From Pseudopedobacter alpinus (GTDB lineage Bacteria > Bacteroidota > Bacteroidia > Sphingobacteriales > Sphingobacteriaceae), in NCBI RefSeq assembly GCF_042684645.1, contig NZ_JBHULV010000050.1, positions 38,703-102,702 of the forward strand: a stretch of 64,000 bases of DNA, given 5' to 3'. The position numbers were made by a program, and so were the translations under genes. Below the pieces are notes generated by a model that worked only from the letters and a program-made list of their open reading frames with translations, ran no database searches and was not told where the DNA came from. Below, piece by piece: positions 1 through 8,935 of the stretch; positions within the stretch are counted from its first letter, which is position 1, and every line of letters starts with the position of its first letter.

Positions 1-723
1 CGGGTTCATATTTTTGTAATGAAGTTTTTTAAAGAAGCTGTTACACCACCTTACGAAGGAAAAGAAATTTTAAAGCAGTGTTACCAAGTTGGTTACAAGT
101 CTTTAGCTTTAATATCTTTAACAGGTTTTATCACTGGTATCGTTTTCACTAAACAATCTCGTCCGTCTTTAGCAGAGTTTGGCGCAACATCTTGGTTGCC
201 ATCTTTAGTAGGTATTGCATTATTAAGAACATTAGCACCTTTACTTACTTCTTTAATATCTGCTGGTAAGGTAGGTTCAAGCATTGGTGCCGAGTTAGCA
301 TCTATGAAAGTAACAGAACAAATTGATGCCATGGAAGTTTCTGCAACAAACCCATTTAGTTATTTAGTAGTAACCCGAGTTTTAGCAACTACCATTACCA
401 TTCCTATTCTTACTTTTTATACCGCATTTGTAGCTTTATTAGGTGCTTATTTAAATGTTGCCATGGCAGAAAGCACCAGTTTTTTTGCTTTTGTACAAGC
501 TTTTTTAGAGTCAATTACTTTTTTAGATATTACAGCATCAACTATTAAAGCCATTATTTTTGGTTTTACCATAGGTATTGTAGGTTGTTACCAAGGTTAT
601 AACGCTTCAAAAGGAACAGAAGGAGTCGGAAGATCTGCAAACTCTGCCGTTGTTGTTGGTATGTTTTTAGTATTTGTTGAAGAGGTTATTGCTACGCAAA
701 TCACTTTCTTATTTAGAACTTAA
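1..723 (+). CDS. MlaE-family lipid ABC transporter permease (5' end cut by window)
   Basis: Integral-membrane permease of an MCE/Mla-type ABC importer, a family that moves phospholipids or other lipids between outer and inner membrane. The visible part has the family hallmarks: hydrophobic segments, the GKVGSSIGAELASMKVTEQIDAM cytoplasmic region (quoted only by its start GKVGSSIGAELASM), and the TNPFSYLVVTRVLA region. The frame stays open upstream of the first ATG at 19 to base 1. Family members carry about 20-30 more N-terminal residues, so the true start probably lies outside the window. The ATPase and MCE genes follow within a few bases, so the three form one operon. Family assignment is firm; the lipid carried is not known from sequence. 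Confidence 0.9.
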   Translation, partial: RVHIFVMKFFKEAVTPPYEGKEILKQCYQVGYKSLALISLTGFITGIVFTKQSRPSLAEFGATSWLPSLVGIALLRTLAPLLTSLISAGKVGSSIGAELASMKVTEQIDAMEVSATNPFSYLVVTRVLATTITIPILTFYTAFVALLGAYLNVAMAESTSFFAFVQAFLESITFLDITASTIKAIIFGFTIGIVGCYQGYNASKGTEGVGRSANSAVVVGMFLVFVEEVIATQITFLFRT

Positions 724-727
724 GGTT

Positions 728-1498
728 ATGCTACAAAAATCAAAAACAGAAACTTTAGATAAGGTAATTACTATTAAAGATGTTCAAAAATCTTTTGGAG
801 ATTATCACGTTTTGCGTGGTGCCGATTTAGATTTATACAAAGGAGAAAATTTAGTAGTACTTGGCCGCTCTGGTACAGGTAAATCTGTATTAATAAAAAT
901 AATTTCCGGCTTGTTAACCCAAGATAGTGGCAGTGTAAAAGTTTTAGGAAAAGAAGTAAATTCTTTAACCGCAAAAGAATTATTACAAATCCGCTTAAGC
1001 ATTGGTTTTTCTTTTCAAAACAGTGCTTTGTATGATAGTATGACGGTAAGAAAAAACTTAGAGTTTCCGTTAGTAAGAAATAAAAAGAAATTAACCAAAG
1101 CAGAGCTAGACCACGAAGTTGAAAGTGTGCTTGACGCAGTAGGTTTATCTCAAACCATAAACCAAATGCCATCAGAACTTTCTGGCGGCCAAAGAAAAAG
1201 AATTGGTATAGCCCGCACACTTATTTTACAACCAGAAATTATGTTGTACGATGAACCTACCGCAGGGTTAGACCCCATTACTTGTATAGAAATTAATAAT
1301 TTAATTAATGATGTGCAAGAGAGATATAAAACAAGTTCAATAATTATTACACACGATTTAACCTGTGCAAAAGCAGTTGGTAACCGTATTGCCATGCTTT
1401 TAGACGGGCAATTTCAAAGGGTTGGTACTTTTGAGGAAGTATTTGAAACAACAGATGAACGTGTAACCCCATTTTTCGATTATAATTTTATTCAATAA
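728..1498 (+). CDS. MlaF-like ABC transporter ATP-binding protein
   Basis: ATPase subunit of the MCE/Mla-type lipid transporter. It has Walker A GRSGTGKS at residues 46-53, the signature LSGGQ at about 151-155, a Walker B/D-loop stretch MLYDEPTAGLDP, and the H-loop in IIITHD. The frame could start earlier at 674, but that would overlap the permease by 50 bases and add 18 residues with no family counterpart, so ATG 728 (4 bases after the permease stop) is preferred. The length of 256 aa is normal for the family. It is co-transcribed with the permease before it and the MCE protein after it. Confidence 0.92.
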   Translation: MLQKSKTETLDKVITIKDVQKSFGDYHVLRGADLDLYKGENLVVLGRSGTGKSVLIKIISGLLTQDSGSVKVLGKEVNSLTAKELLQIRLSIGFSFQNSALYDSMTVRKNLEFPLVRNKKKLTKAELDHEVESVLDAVGLSQTINQMPSELSGGQRKRIGIARTLILQPEIMLYDEPTAGLDPITCIEINNLINDVQERYKTSSIIITHDLTCAKAVGNRIAMLLDGQFQRVGTFEEVFETTDERVTPFFDYNFIQ

Positions 1499-1504
1499 TA
1501 TAAC

Positions 1505-2491
1505 ATGAGCCAACCAACAGATAATAAAAAGGCGATAACAGTAGGTATATTTTTATTTATAGGTTTAGTGATTTTTTTACTAGGTGTTTTTACCCTTGGC
1601 GGACAAAAGAAAACTTTTGTAAAAAGCTTTACATTAAAAGTGGTTTTTGATGATATACAAGGCCTTAAAGTAGGAAATAACGTTTGGTTTTCTGGAGTTA
1701 AAGTAGGTACTATTAAGAAAATACAGTTTTACGGTACGTCACAAGTTCAGGTAATTTTAAGTATAGAAGAAGAGGCTCATAAATACATTCATACCGACTC
1801 TAAAGCAAGCATCGGGTCTGATGGTTTAATAGGAAACAAAATTGTAGTCATTGATGGAGGTTCTCCAAAATTTCCTTTTGTAGAAGATGGTGATGTTATA
1901 GCGGTAAACACCACTTTATCTACCGATGATATTATGAAAACTTTGCAAGTAAATAATAAGAATTTGGTAGATATTACCACTGATTTTAAAATATTGGCTC
2001 GCAATATGGTTGAGGGAAAAGGTACTGTAGGCACTTTACTAACAGACCAACAATTGGCAGATGATTTTAAAGCAATTGTTAAAAATTTAGAAACTACCAC
2101 AGCATCTGCAAACAGAATGGCCAAGGAGTTAAATGCTTTTAGTAATAAATTAAATACCAAAGGTGGCTTAGCCGATGACCTTTTAACAGATACCGCTGTA
2201 TTTGCAAAATTAAAATCATCTGTTGCTGAGTTACAAAAAACAGCTGCCTCTGCAGCGGTAATGACGGAAAACTTAAATAAAGCGTCAGGAAAATTAAATC
2301 AATCAGATAATGCTGCTGGTTTATTATTAAATGATGCCGCTACTGCAAACCAGGTTAGAGGTATTATGAAGAATTTAGAAACCAGTAGTAAAAAATTAGA
2401 TGAAAACATGGAGGCTTTACAAAGTAATTTTTTACTAAGAGGTTTTTTTAAGAAAAAGGCTAAAGAAGAGGCTGAAGAAAACAAACAATAA
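1505..2491 (+). CDS. MCE-domain (MlaD-like) substrate-binding protein
   Basis: Membrane-anchored MCE protein, the periplasmic lipid-binding subunit of the transporter. Residues about 12-33 form one N-terminal membrane anchor (ITVGIFLFIGLVIFLLGVF), followed by an MCE domain at about 40-120 with the typical motif GLKVGNNVWFSGVKVGTI. The remainder is helical and rich in Ala, Thr, Asn and Lys, ending in a very basic/acidic tail (KKKAKEEAEENK). It starts 6 bases after the ATPase stop. At 328 aa it is longer than E. coli MlaD, as is common in Bacteroidetes, where the extra part is an extended helical stalk. No separate MlaB or MlaC gene is visible nearby. Confidence 0.9.
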   Translation: MSQPTDNKKAITVGIFLFIGLVIFLLGVFTLGGQKKTFVKSFTLKVVFDDIQGLKVGNNVWFSGVKVGTIKKIQFYGTSQVQVILSIEEEAHKYIHTDSKASIGSDGLIGNKIVVIDGGSPKFPFVEDGDVIAVNTTLSTDDIMKTLQVNNKNLVDITTDFKILARNMVEGKGTVGTLLTDQQLADDFKAIVKNLETTTASANRMAKELNAFSNKLNTKGGLADDLLTDTAVFAKLKSSVAELQKTAASAAVMTENLNKASGKLNQSDNAAGLLLNDAATANQVRGIMKNLETSSKKLDENMEALQSNFLLRGFFKKKAKEEAEENKQ

Positions 2492-2494
2492 ATA

Positions 2495-2983
2495 ATGACT
2501 GTTACTGCTGAATATTATATAGAAAAATTAAATCTTAAAACCCACCCAGAAGGTGGGTTTTATGCTGAAACCTACCGTTGTGAGCAAACCGTAATTAATA
2601 GTGAAGGCAAAACCAGAAATACAAGTACCGCTATATATTTTCTATTAAAGGAAGAACAAAAATCTCACCTTCATCGTATTAAATCTGATGAATTATGGTT
2701 TCACCACCAAGGCGAAAGTTTAGCCATTACAGTTATTATTGATGATAAGATTGAGGTAATTTATTTAGGCTCAAATTTGGAAGCTGGAGAAGTTCTACAA
2801 GCTACCATCCCGGCAAATTGTTGGTTTGCTTCGCAAGTCAAAAATAAAAAGGGCTTTGCTTTGGTAAGTTGTACGGTTGCCCCTGGGTTTGATTTTCAAG
2901 ATTTTGAAATGGCTAAAAAACAGGATTTAATTAATCAATATCCGCAATATAAAACAGTTTTAGAAGATTTATGTTTAAGCTAA
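2495..2983 (+). CDS. Cupin-fold protein, DUF985 family
   Basis: Small cupin of the DUF985 (RmlC-like) family, 162 aa. The N-terminal signature YIEKLNLKTHPEGGFYAETYR (first part YIEKLNLKTHPEGGFY) and the central SHLHRIKSDELWFHHQGE stretch are typical; the latter supplies candidate metal-binding His residues. The C-terminal half has the expected TVAPGFDFQDFEMA. No substrate is established for the family. It begins 3 bases after the MCE gene stop, so it is probably transcribed with the lipid transporter, although a functional link is only inferred from position. Confidence 0.85.
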   Translation: MTVTAEYYIEKLNLKTHPEGGFYAETYRCEQTVINSEGKTRNTSTAIYFLLKEEQKSHLHRIKSDELWFHHQGESLAITVIIDDKIEVIYLGSNLEAGEVLQATIPANCWFASQVKNKKGFALVSCTVAPGFDFQDFEMAKKQDLINQYPQYKTVLEDLCLS

Positions 2984-3071
2984 CAAAACAATGATCTAAT
3001 GCATCTATTTGCCTCATAAATATGATTAGATTCGCAGCAATTAGATTTAAATAAATCACACTATAAAAAGA

Positions 3072-4046
3072 ATGATTTTAGTAACAGGAGCTACAGGTTT
3101 TTTAGGTGCCGAATTGGTTGTACAGCTTTTACAAACCGAAGATAAAGTGAGGTGCACTAAAAAAGAAAACTCCGTAATTCCTCAAAAATTAATTCCTTTT
3201 GCCCATAAAATTGAATGGGTATTTGCCAATATTTTAGATTATTCAGATTTTGAATTGGCTTTTGAAAATATAACCCAAGTTTACCACTGTGCAGCTTTGG
3301 TTTCTTTTGATAAAAATTTAAAAGAAAAAATGCTTTTAGTAAATGCAGAAGGAACTGCTAATGTAGTAAACCTATGTATTCAATTTAACATTGATAAACT
3401 ATTACATGTAAGCTCTATTGCTGCATTAGGTAGTGCTAAACACAGCGAGGCAATTAACGAAACCTATTTTTGGGAAGGTTTTGAAACACATGATGCTTAC
3501 GCTGTTTCTAAATACCGCGGAGAAATGGAAGTTTGGAGAGGCATAAACGAAGGTTTAAATGCCGTTATCGTAAATCCATCTGTAATTATTGGTGTCGATG
3601 CAGGTACAGAATGCAGCGGTGCTTTGTTTGAAACCATAAAAAATGGCTTTAGTTATTATACACAAGGTGCTACCGGCTTTGTTGATGTTAAAGATGTAGC
3701 AAAATGCATGATTTTGTTAATGCAAAACGAAGTAAATAACCAACGCTTCATCATTAATTCCGAAAATTTAAGCTATAAAGAATTGTTTAGCCTTACTGCT
3801 GAAGAATTTGGCAGAAAAACACCATTAAAATTAGCTAAACCTTGGATGCTTAATATTGCTTGGCGATTAAATTCTATAAAAAATACATTAACTGGAGGCA
3901 AAGGTGGTTTAAACAAAACCGTTGCAAATACAGCCTCTAAAACCACTGAGTACGATAATCAAAAAATAAAAACGCTTTTAAATTTTCAGTTTTTCCCTAT
4001 CAAAAAAACAATTACCGAAATAGTAAATAGTCTAAAATCTGCCTAA
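3072..4046 (+). CDS. NAD-dependent epimerase/dehydratase family protein
   Basis: Extended short-chain dehydrogenase of 324 aa. The N-terminus carries the Rossmann dinucleotide motif VTGATGFLG (residues 4-12). The catalytic YxxxK is seen in YAVSKYRGE, after the VSS strand SSIAALG. The C-terminal region varies as in epimerases that act on nucleotide sugars or other polar substrates, so the substrate cannot be named. It stands alone, 88 bases after the cupin gene, with the SerB fusion gene following on the same strand. Confidence 0.85.
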   Translation: MILVTGATGFLGAELVVQLLQTEDKVRCTKKENSVIPQKLIPFAHKIEWVFANILDYSDFELAFENITQVYHCAALVSFDKNLKEKMLLVNAEGTANVVNLCIQFNIDKLLHVSSIAALGSAKHSEAINETYFWEGFETHDAYAVSKYRGEMEVWRGINEGLNAVIVNPSVIIGVDAGTECSGALFETIKNGFSYYTQGATGFVDVKDVAKCMILLMQNEVNNQRFIINSENLSYKELFSLTAEEFGRKTPLKLAKPWMLNIAWRLNSIKNTLTGGKGGLNKTVANTASKTTEYDNQKIKTLLNFQFFPIKKTITEIVNSLKSA

Positions 4047-4109
4047 TTATCAAATAATTTAGCTTTTTAAAAATGATTTGTGCAATTTTGAGACTTAAAA
4101 ACAATTACT

Positions 4110-5399
4110 TTGAAACCATTTTTTATTATAGATTTTGACAGCACTTTTACGCAAGTAGAAGCTTTAGATGAATTAGCCCGTATTTCCTTGAAAAATCATC
4201 CTGATAGAGAGGCTATTTATCAAGAAATTGAAAATTTAACCAATTTATCTATGGAAGGCAAACTTTCTTTTACAGAAAGCTTAGCTGCAAGGGTAAAATT
4301 GTTGAACGCTAACAAAGGACATTTAGATTTACTGATTAAGCATTTAAAGAAAAAAGTTTCCTCTTCTTTTCAGCGTAATAAAGCTTTTTTTAAAAAACAT
4401 GCTGATGAGGTTTTGATAGTTTCTGGAGGTTTTAAAGAGTTTATAACACCTGTTGTAAGCGCTTACCATATTAAAAAACATAATATTTATGCCAACACAT
4501 TTATTTTTGATGTGGATGGAAATATTATAGGGTATGATACTGAAAACCCATTATCGCAAGAAAACGGTAAAGTAAAACTGTTAAAGCAAATGCCTTTAAT
4601 GGGCGATATTTATGGTATTGGCGATGGCCATTCGGATTTTCAACTGAAAGAATCTGGAATGATTAAAAAGTTTTTCGCTTATACAGAAAATATTGAGCGT
4701 AAAACCGTTGCAGAAAAAGCGGATCATGTTGCGCCAAGTTTTGACGAGTTTTTGTATGTGAGCAATTTACCACAAGCCATATCTTACCCTAAAAACAGAA
4801 TTCTTTGTTTGTTAGTTGGCGATATTCCGCAAGAATCTATTGATTTTTTAAAGAAGGACGGTTTTTCTATCCGCCATAAAACTTCTTTGGAAGAAAAATA
4901 TGTGAAAGATATTGGCATGTTACTTTTAGGTGAAGGTGAAACTGTATGTAACGAGCAATTGAGCAAAGCGGTTAAACTAAAAACAATAGGTTATTTAGGA
5001 AGCGCAAAAGATAAAATTGATTTTTCTATTTGTACAGAAATGGGCATGGTGGTTTTTGATAGCTTAAAAAACCCAAGCAATAAAACATTAATTGCTAAAC
5101 GTATGGCCGATTTTATCAATACCGGAACTACGTTTAGAAGCTCTAATTTCCCAAATTTACAGTTGCCAAAAATAGCAGAATCTCACCGTTTAGTGCATAT
5201 CCATAAAAACGTACCGGGTATTATGTCTAAAATTACCAAAGTATTGGCAAAGCATAATATAAATATTGTTGGGCAGTTTTTAATGACAAATCCACAAATT
5301 GGTTATGTAATTACAGATATAGACACAACCTATGCAAAAGGATTGTTAAAAGAACTGCGTAAAATAGAAAACACCATTAAGTTTAGAGTGCTGTATTAA
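4110..5399 (+). CDS. serB: SerB-type phosphatase fused to a SerA remnant and ACT domain
   Basis: Residues 1-215 are a HAD-IB phosphoserine phosphatase: nucleophile and acid D8 and D10 in DFDST, S105 in IVSGG, K154/K157, and GDGHSD at 171-176. Residues about 229-353 resemble the substrate-binding domain of 3-phosphoglycerate dehydrogenase: the N-terminal part (ILCLLVGDIPQESIDFL) runs to MGMVVFD, then jumps directly to INTGTTFRSSNFPNLQLP, which matches the post-Rossmann segment of SerA. The whole NAD-binding domain (about 190 residues in SerA) is absent. Residues 358-429 match the SerA C-terminal ACT domain (HRLVHIHKNVPGI, QIGYVITDID, ending FRVLY). TTG 4110 is the only usable start: an in-frame TGA lies at 4089 with no ATG between. 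It probably makes serine from phosphoserine, with the appended part sensing serine (inference). Confidence 0.85.
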   Translation: MKPFFIIDFDSTFTQVEALDELARISLKNHPDREAIYQEIENLTNLSMEGKLSFTESLAARVKLLNANKGHLDLLIKHLKKKVSSSFQRNKAFFKKHADEVLIVSGGFKEFITPVVSAYHIKKHNIYANTFIFDVDGNIIGYDTENPLSQENGKVKLLKQMPLMGDIYGIGDGHSDFQLKESGMIKKFFAYTENIERKTVAEKADHVAPSFDEFLYVSNLPQAISYPKNRILCLLVGDIPQESIDFLKKDGFSIRHKTSLEEKYVKDIGMLLLGEGETVCNEQLSKAVKLKTIGYLGSAKDKIDFSICTEMGMVVFDSLKNPSNKTLIAKRMADFINTGTTFRSSNFPNLQLPKIAESHRLVHIHKNVPGIMSKITKVLAKHNINIVGQFLMTNPQIGYVITDIDTTYAKGLLKELRKIENTIKFRVLY

Positions 5400-5412
5400 A
5401 GAGAAATTTTGA

Positions 5413-5554
5413 GTCATTAGGAGGAACGAAGCAATCTAATGTTAAATATATTGATTTTTGCCATCTTCCATGGTCTGTGTCCTCACAGACCGTAATTACT
5501 ATGTTTCTTTTCGTTATGTGAGAAACATAAACCGAGAAGAAAGATTGCAATGAC
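5413..5554. repeat. MITE-like intergenic repeat with terminal inverted ends and two hairpins
   Basis: The left end reads GTCATTAGGAGGAACG followed by AAGCAATCT. The right end reads AGATTGCAATGAC, whose complement is GTCATTGCAATCT, so the ends are imperfect inverted repeats. Inside are two perfect stems: GGTCTGTG/CACAGACC (5472-5479 with 5484-5491, loop TCCT) and ATGTTTCT/AGAAACAT (5501-5508 with 5521-5528). The word GTCATTGCGAGGAACGAAGC is a common intergenic repeat in Pedobacter-type genomes (recollection, not a search). There is no coding potential. It lies between two convergent genes and could also act as a terminator. Confidence 0.5.
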
Positions 5555-5580
5555 ACATCATATTAAAAAAACAAACATCA

Positions 5581-6582
5581 TCACTCTGCCTTAGCTTTCA
5601 TCAGCAAAACAGATCTCAAATAATTATCTAAAATATCGGTGTCTATGGCATCATGTAAAAACCCAATATACCTATCAGGTCTTATAATTAAGGTACGCTG
5701 TTTACCTTCTTCTAATCCTAAAGTTTCAAAAAAATCCTTATTTTTTTCGCTGTAAGGTAGGTAAAACAGCTGAATTTGATAATTTAATTGCACCCATTTT
5801 GCAATGTTAAACAAGAAATTTGAATGAATACGACCAATAATTATCAAAGAAAAAAAATGGTAGTTGCACCATTTGTAAAGTGAAATTTGCTCTTTTATTT
5901 TTTCATTATAAAATGGTAAATCTGGTAAAAGATTGCCAGCTGCTAAGTCTCTTTGATGGCTAAGGTGTAAATTAACGGAGCTATCAGTATAATTTATTTC
6001 CTTTTTGTTTGGAATCCAGTTTTTAAAAAGTTTAGCGAAAAACCCTGTTTCAATTGGCTCATCAGAAAATGAAACTAATAAATTCTTTTCTTCGGTATAA
6101 CCATTTAAAACCAAAGAATTTAAGCGCTCATTTACAATACCAATTACTCGCCACGCTAGTAAAAAAACATTTCTAAAGTTTAAATCGTGATTTTTTGAGC
6201 TAATAATTAAATCCTTTTCAAAAAAAACGAAAGAGGAAGCATATTTATATTGAATGCCATTATGAATTAAATTATAATTATCAACAGTCTTGAATTCAAT
6301 TTTGGTTTCCCAAATTACGCTACATAAATAATGTGCTAAAAGTTTAAAACTCTGGTTTATAAAACTGTTAGCTTCCAAATTCTCACCAATTTCAAAACCA
6401 GTATCTACTAATAAATTTTGGCAGTAGTTGCTTAATTGCAAACTGTCAAAATTTGTTTTAGGGCTTATGCTTTCATCAATAACTAAAACTTTTAATCCGC
6501 TTTTAGCTAATACTGTAGCCAATGCTAAAGTAACTGGGCTTACACCAACTATTAAAATATCTGATGGTGCAGGAATTCTCAT
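5581..6582 (-). CDS. Degenerate FAD-monooxygenase-like protein with thioredoxin-like C-terminus
   Basis: The N-terminus looks like the FAD Rossmann strand of aromatic-ring hydroxylases (DILIVGVSPVTLALATVLAKSG, then VLVIDES), but the GxGxxG loop is changed to GVSPVT, with only the first Gly kept. The C-terminal about 80 residues end in the IIRPDRYIGFL motif found in the thioredoxin-like domain of PheA/MhpA-type flavoprotein hydroxylases. The middle (100-230) does not show a recognisable substrate domain, and the total of 333 aa is well short of the usual 500-550. FAD binding is therefore doubtful. Its ATG overlaps the methyltransferase stop by 4 bases (ATGA), so the two are translationally coupled. 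Function unknown. Confidence 0.65.
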   Translation of the reverse strand: MRIPAPSDILIVGVSPVTLALATVLAKSGLKVLVIDESISPKTNFDSLQLSNYCQNLLVDTGFEIGENLEANSFINQSFKLLAHYLCSVIWETKIEFKTVDNYNLIHNGIQYKYASSFVFFEKDLIISSKNHDLNFRNVFLLAWRVIGIVNERLNSLVLNGYTEEKNLLVSFSDEPIETGFFAKLFKNWIPNKKEINYTDSSVNLHLSHQRDLAAGNLLPDLPFYNEKIKEQISLYKWCNYHFFSLIIIGRIHSNFLFNIAKWVQLNYQIQLFYLPYSEKNKDFFETLGLEEGKQRTLIIRPDRYIGFLHDAIDTDILDNYLRSVLLMKAKAE

Positions 6583-7292
6583 CGGCTACGGTAAAGCAGA
6601 AATATGGTAGGTATTTTGTGTAATTCTGGTTGTTCTTTTTTCCAATCGGCAATGGTTTTTGTTTTTAAAAATTCATCTTCAGCAGTTAAATTACTGGCAA
6701 TACATAGCTTTGTATCGTTTTTACAACTTGCTAAAATATCGTTTAGCATAGGGTTGTTTCTAAACGGAGTTTCTATAAATAGTTGCGTTTGTTTAAAACG
6801 TTCAGAAAAACCTTCTAAATCTCTAATCCTTTTTACCCTATCCATTTTATCAATAGGTAAGTATCCATGAAAAGCAAAACTTTGTCCATTAAAACCAGAA
6901 CCCATTAATGCTAGCAGTAAAGAACTTGGCCCAACTAAAGGCACCACTTTTATTCCTCTTTTATGTGCTTCTGCAACTATATCAGCACCTGGGTCTGCTA
7001 CACCAGGGCAACCAGCTTCACTCATTAAACCCACATCGTTTCCAGCTTCTAAACCCTGAAAGTAAGGCTTTAAACTTCCACCTCTTTCATGTTTGCCGTA
7101 ATCATGAATAATTAATTCACTTTGTGGTGTAGTTAAACCCGCAGCTTTTAAACAGCGTCTTGCTGTTTTTTCGTTTTCAACAATGTATTCTTTAATCTGA
7201 TTAACGGTTTGAGACAAAAACGGAGTCAAAGATTTCTCTTCTGCTCCTTCTGCCATCACTACTGGGACGAGGTATAATGTGCCTTTTAACAT
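6579..7292 (-). CDS. SAM-dependent methyltransferase, tetrapyrrole methylase/RsmI-like family
   Basis: Member of the family that includes RsmI, the 16S rRNA C1402 2'-O-methyltransferase. It begins GTLYLVPVV and has the SAM-binding features DVGLMSEAGCPGVADPGAD and VVPLVGPSSLLLALMGSGFNGQSF. The frame could start at 7355, but the 21 extra residues lack family similarity, so ATG 7292 (MLKGTLYLVP) is preferred, giving 237 aa. Bacteroidetes commonly carry this protein as a second RsmI-like paralogue, so rRNA as substrate is plausible but unproven. It is coupled to the downstream flavoprotein-like gene by a 4-base overlap. Confidence 0.8.
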   Translation of the reverse strand: MLKGTLYLVPVVMAEGAEEKSLTPFLSQTVNQIKEYIVENEKTARRCLKAAGLTTPQSELIIHDYGKHERGGSLKPYFQGLEAGNDVGLMSEAGCPGVADPGADIVAEAHKRGIKVVPLVGPSSLLLALMGSGFNGQSFAFHGYLPIDKMDRVKRIRDLEGFSERFKQTQLFIETPFRNNPMLNDILASCKNDTKLCIASNLTAEDEFLKTKTIADWKKEQPELHKIPTIFLLYRSR

Positions 7293-7531
7293 ATTACAAA
7301 TTAAACCATTTGCTTTTAAAATCCTCTTACCTATATTATTTATTTTATCTGACACCTTTTTGCAAAGTTACTCGTCTTATAAATAGAAGCCTGTTTTATA
7401 GGGTTTTCAACCAGTTCTTATATCAATATATTTATCGTGTATTATAATTGTAACATTTAGTATTAAACACATGAAAAACAATATTGAAGCGTTAATAAAT
7501 TAAATAGCAACCAATTTAAATATTAGAAATC

Positions 7532-8911
7532 ATGGGCAACGGCATTAAAAAAACAGCATTGGCTTTTGGAATATTCTTTTTAACAATAGGCCTAGGTATT
7601 AATAAAACACAGGCTAATCCTAACAGAGGAATAAGTTTACAAGTTTTTTACGACGAGTTATCTTACCATGGAGATTGGATTAACAATCCAGATTATGGCT
7701 ACGTATGGCGCCCAAACGTTGGACGAGACTTTAGGCCATACTACACAAACGGACGTTGGGTAATGACCGAGTATGGAAATACTTGGGTATCTGACTACGA
7801 GTGGGGTTGGGCTCCGTTTCATTATGGAAGATGGTTTTATGATGATTATGATGGATGGATTTGGACACCAGATACCGAATGGGGACCAGCTTGGGTAACT
7901 TGGAGAACGGGTGGCGGTTATTACGGATGGGCACCTTTAGCTCCCAGAATTAGTGTAAACATAAATATTGGTAGAAGGTATTTTGTACCTAATAACCATT
8001 GGGTGTTTATCCCACAAAGATGTATTTATTACCCATCATACGGAAGGTATTGGGAACCACGCAGAAATGTTTACATTATTAACAATACAACCATTATTAA
8101 TAATGTTTACACCAACAGAAATGTAAATTATTACAGTGGCCCTGGCAGAGACGATGTTAGAAGAGCTACCAGACAAAATGTACCAGTTTACAGAGTTGCC
8201 GATGGCACAAGACCAGGTTCTGATAGAATTAGTAGAGATGCTGTAAATATTTACAGACCAAATGTGAGTAGAGGTGATAACGCATCTGCACCAAGAAGCA
8301 TTGCCAGCAACAGTCCACGCCCTACTAGAGCGGACAATGCTACCAATAACAATAGAACAGATGTAAATAGAGTAACTTCTTCTAATTCTAGAACCGAAAA
8401 TGGTAGTGCTGTAAATTCAGATTTAAGACCATCAAGATCTGATAGTAATTATGGAACTACAAACAGCGCAAGACCTGATGTAAATAGAGGAACTACTTCT
8501 AGTACAAGAACCGAAAATGGTGGCTCAGTTGGTACTGATGCTCGTCCGTCGAGATCAGAAAATCCTAGCGGAAATAGAGAAGCTTCACCAAATACAAGGG
8601 TAGAGCGAACTCAACCTAGCCAACCAGCTGTAAGCCCAGAAAGTAGTTCTAGCAGAAGCGAAAGTAGCAGACCATCTAATTCTGGTTCAAGTAGAACAGA
8701 AAGAAGTACGCCAAATCAATCTACGCCGGCACCTTCACCAAGAACTCAATCTAGCAATAGCAGCCGTTCTGAAAGAAGTGCGACAAGTAGTAATACACCA
8801 ACAAGAAGTGTAGAACGTTCTCAACCATCTTCAAAATCATCATCTTCCTCTTCAAGAGGTGGTGGAAGTTCATCTTCTAGCAGTGGAAGACCAACTAGAG
8901 GTGGTAATTAA
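7532..8911 (+). CDS. Secreted DUF6600-type protein with low-complexity Ser/Arg/Asn tail
   Basis: An N-terminal signal peptide (residues 1-28, hydrophobic core ALAFGIFFLTIGLGI, cleavage near TQA) precedes an aromatic, Trp/Tyr/Gly-rich domain at about 35-150. That domain has repeated WxxD/YGW patterns (WVSDYEWGWAPFHYGRW, YGWAPLAPRI) characteristic of DUF6600. From about residue 190 to the end at 459 the protein is almost entirely Ser, Arg, Asn, Thr and Pro, with near-repeated segments around NRGTTSS and RTENG. It is probably exported to the periplasm or cell surface; the tail looks intrinsically disordered. No catalytic motif is seen. It is monocistronic, with its own terminator at 8936-8969. 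Confidence 0.8.
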   Translation: MGNGIKKTALAFGIFFLTIGLGINKTQANPNRGISLQVFYDELSYHGDWINNPDYGYVWRPNVGRDFRPYYTNGRWVMTEYGNTWVSDYEWGWAPFHYGRWFYDDYDGWIWTPDTEWGPAWVTWRTGGGYYGWAPLAPRISVNINIGRRYFVPNNHWVFIPQRCIYYPSYGRYWEPRRNVYIINNTTIINNVYTNRNVNYYSGPGRDDVRRATRQNVPVYRVADGTRPGSDRISRDAVNIYRPNVSRGDNASAPRSIASNSPRPTRADNATNNNRTDVNRVTSSNSRTENGSAVNSDLRPSRSDSNYGTTNSARPDVNRGTTSSTRTENGGSVGTDARPSRSENPSGNREASPNTRVERTQPSQPAVSPESSSSRSESSRPSNSGSSRTERSTPNQSTPAPSPRTQSSNSSRSERSATSSNTPTRSVERSQPSSKSSSSSSRGGGSSSSSSGRPTRGGN

Positions 8912-8935
8912 AATTTTTAGCTTAAAATATAATGA

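Noticed and set aside
674..727. Upstream start for the MlaF-like ATPase
   Set aside because: Would overlap the permease by 50 bases and add sequence with no family match.
774..1220. Minus-strand 148-codon ORF inside the ATPase gene
   Set aside because: It is antisense to a conserved ABC cassette; hydrophobic low-complexity product.
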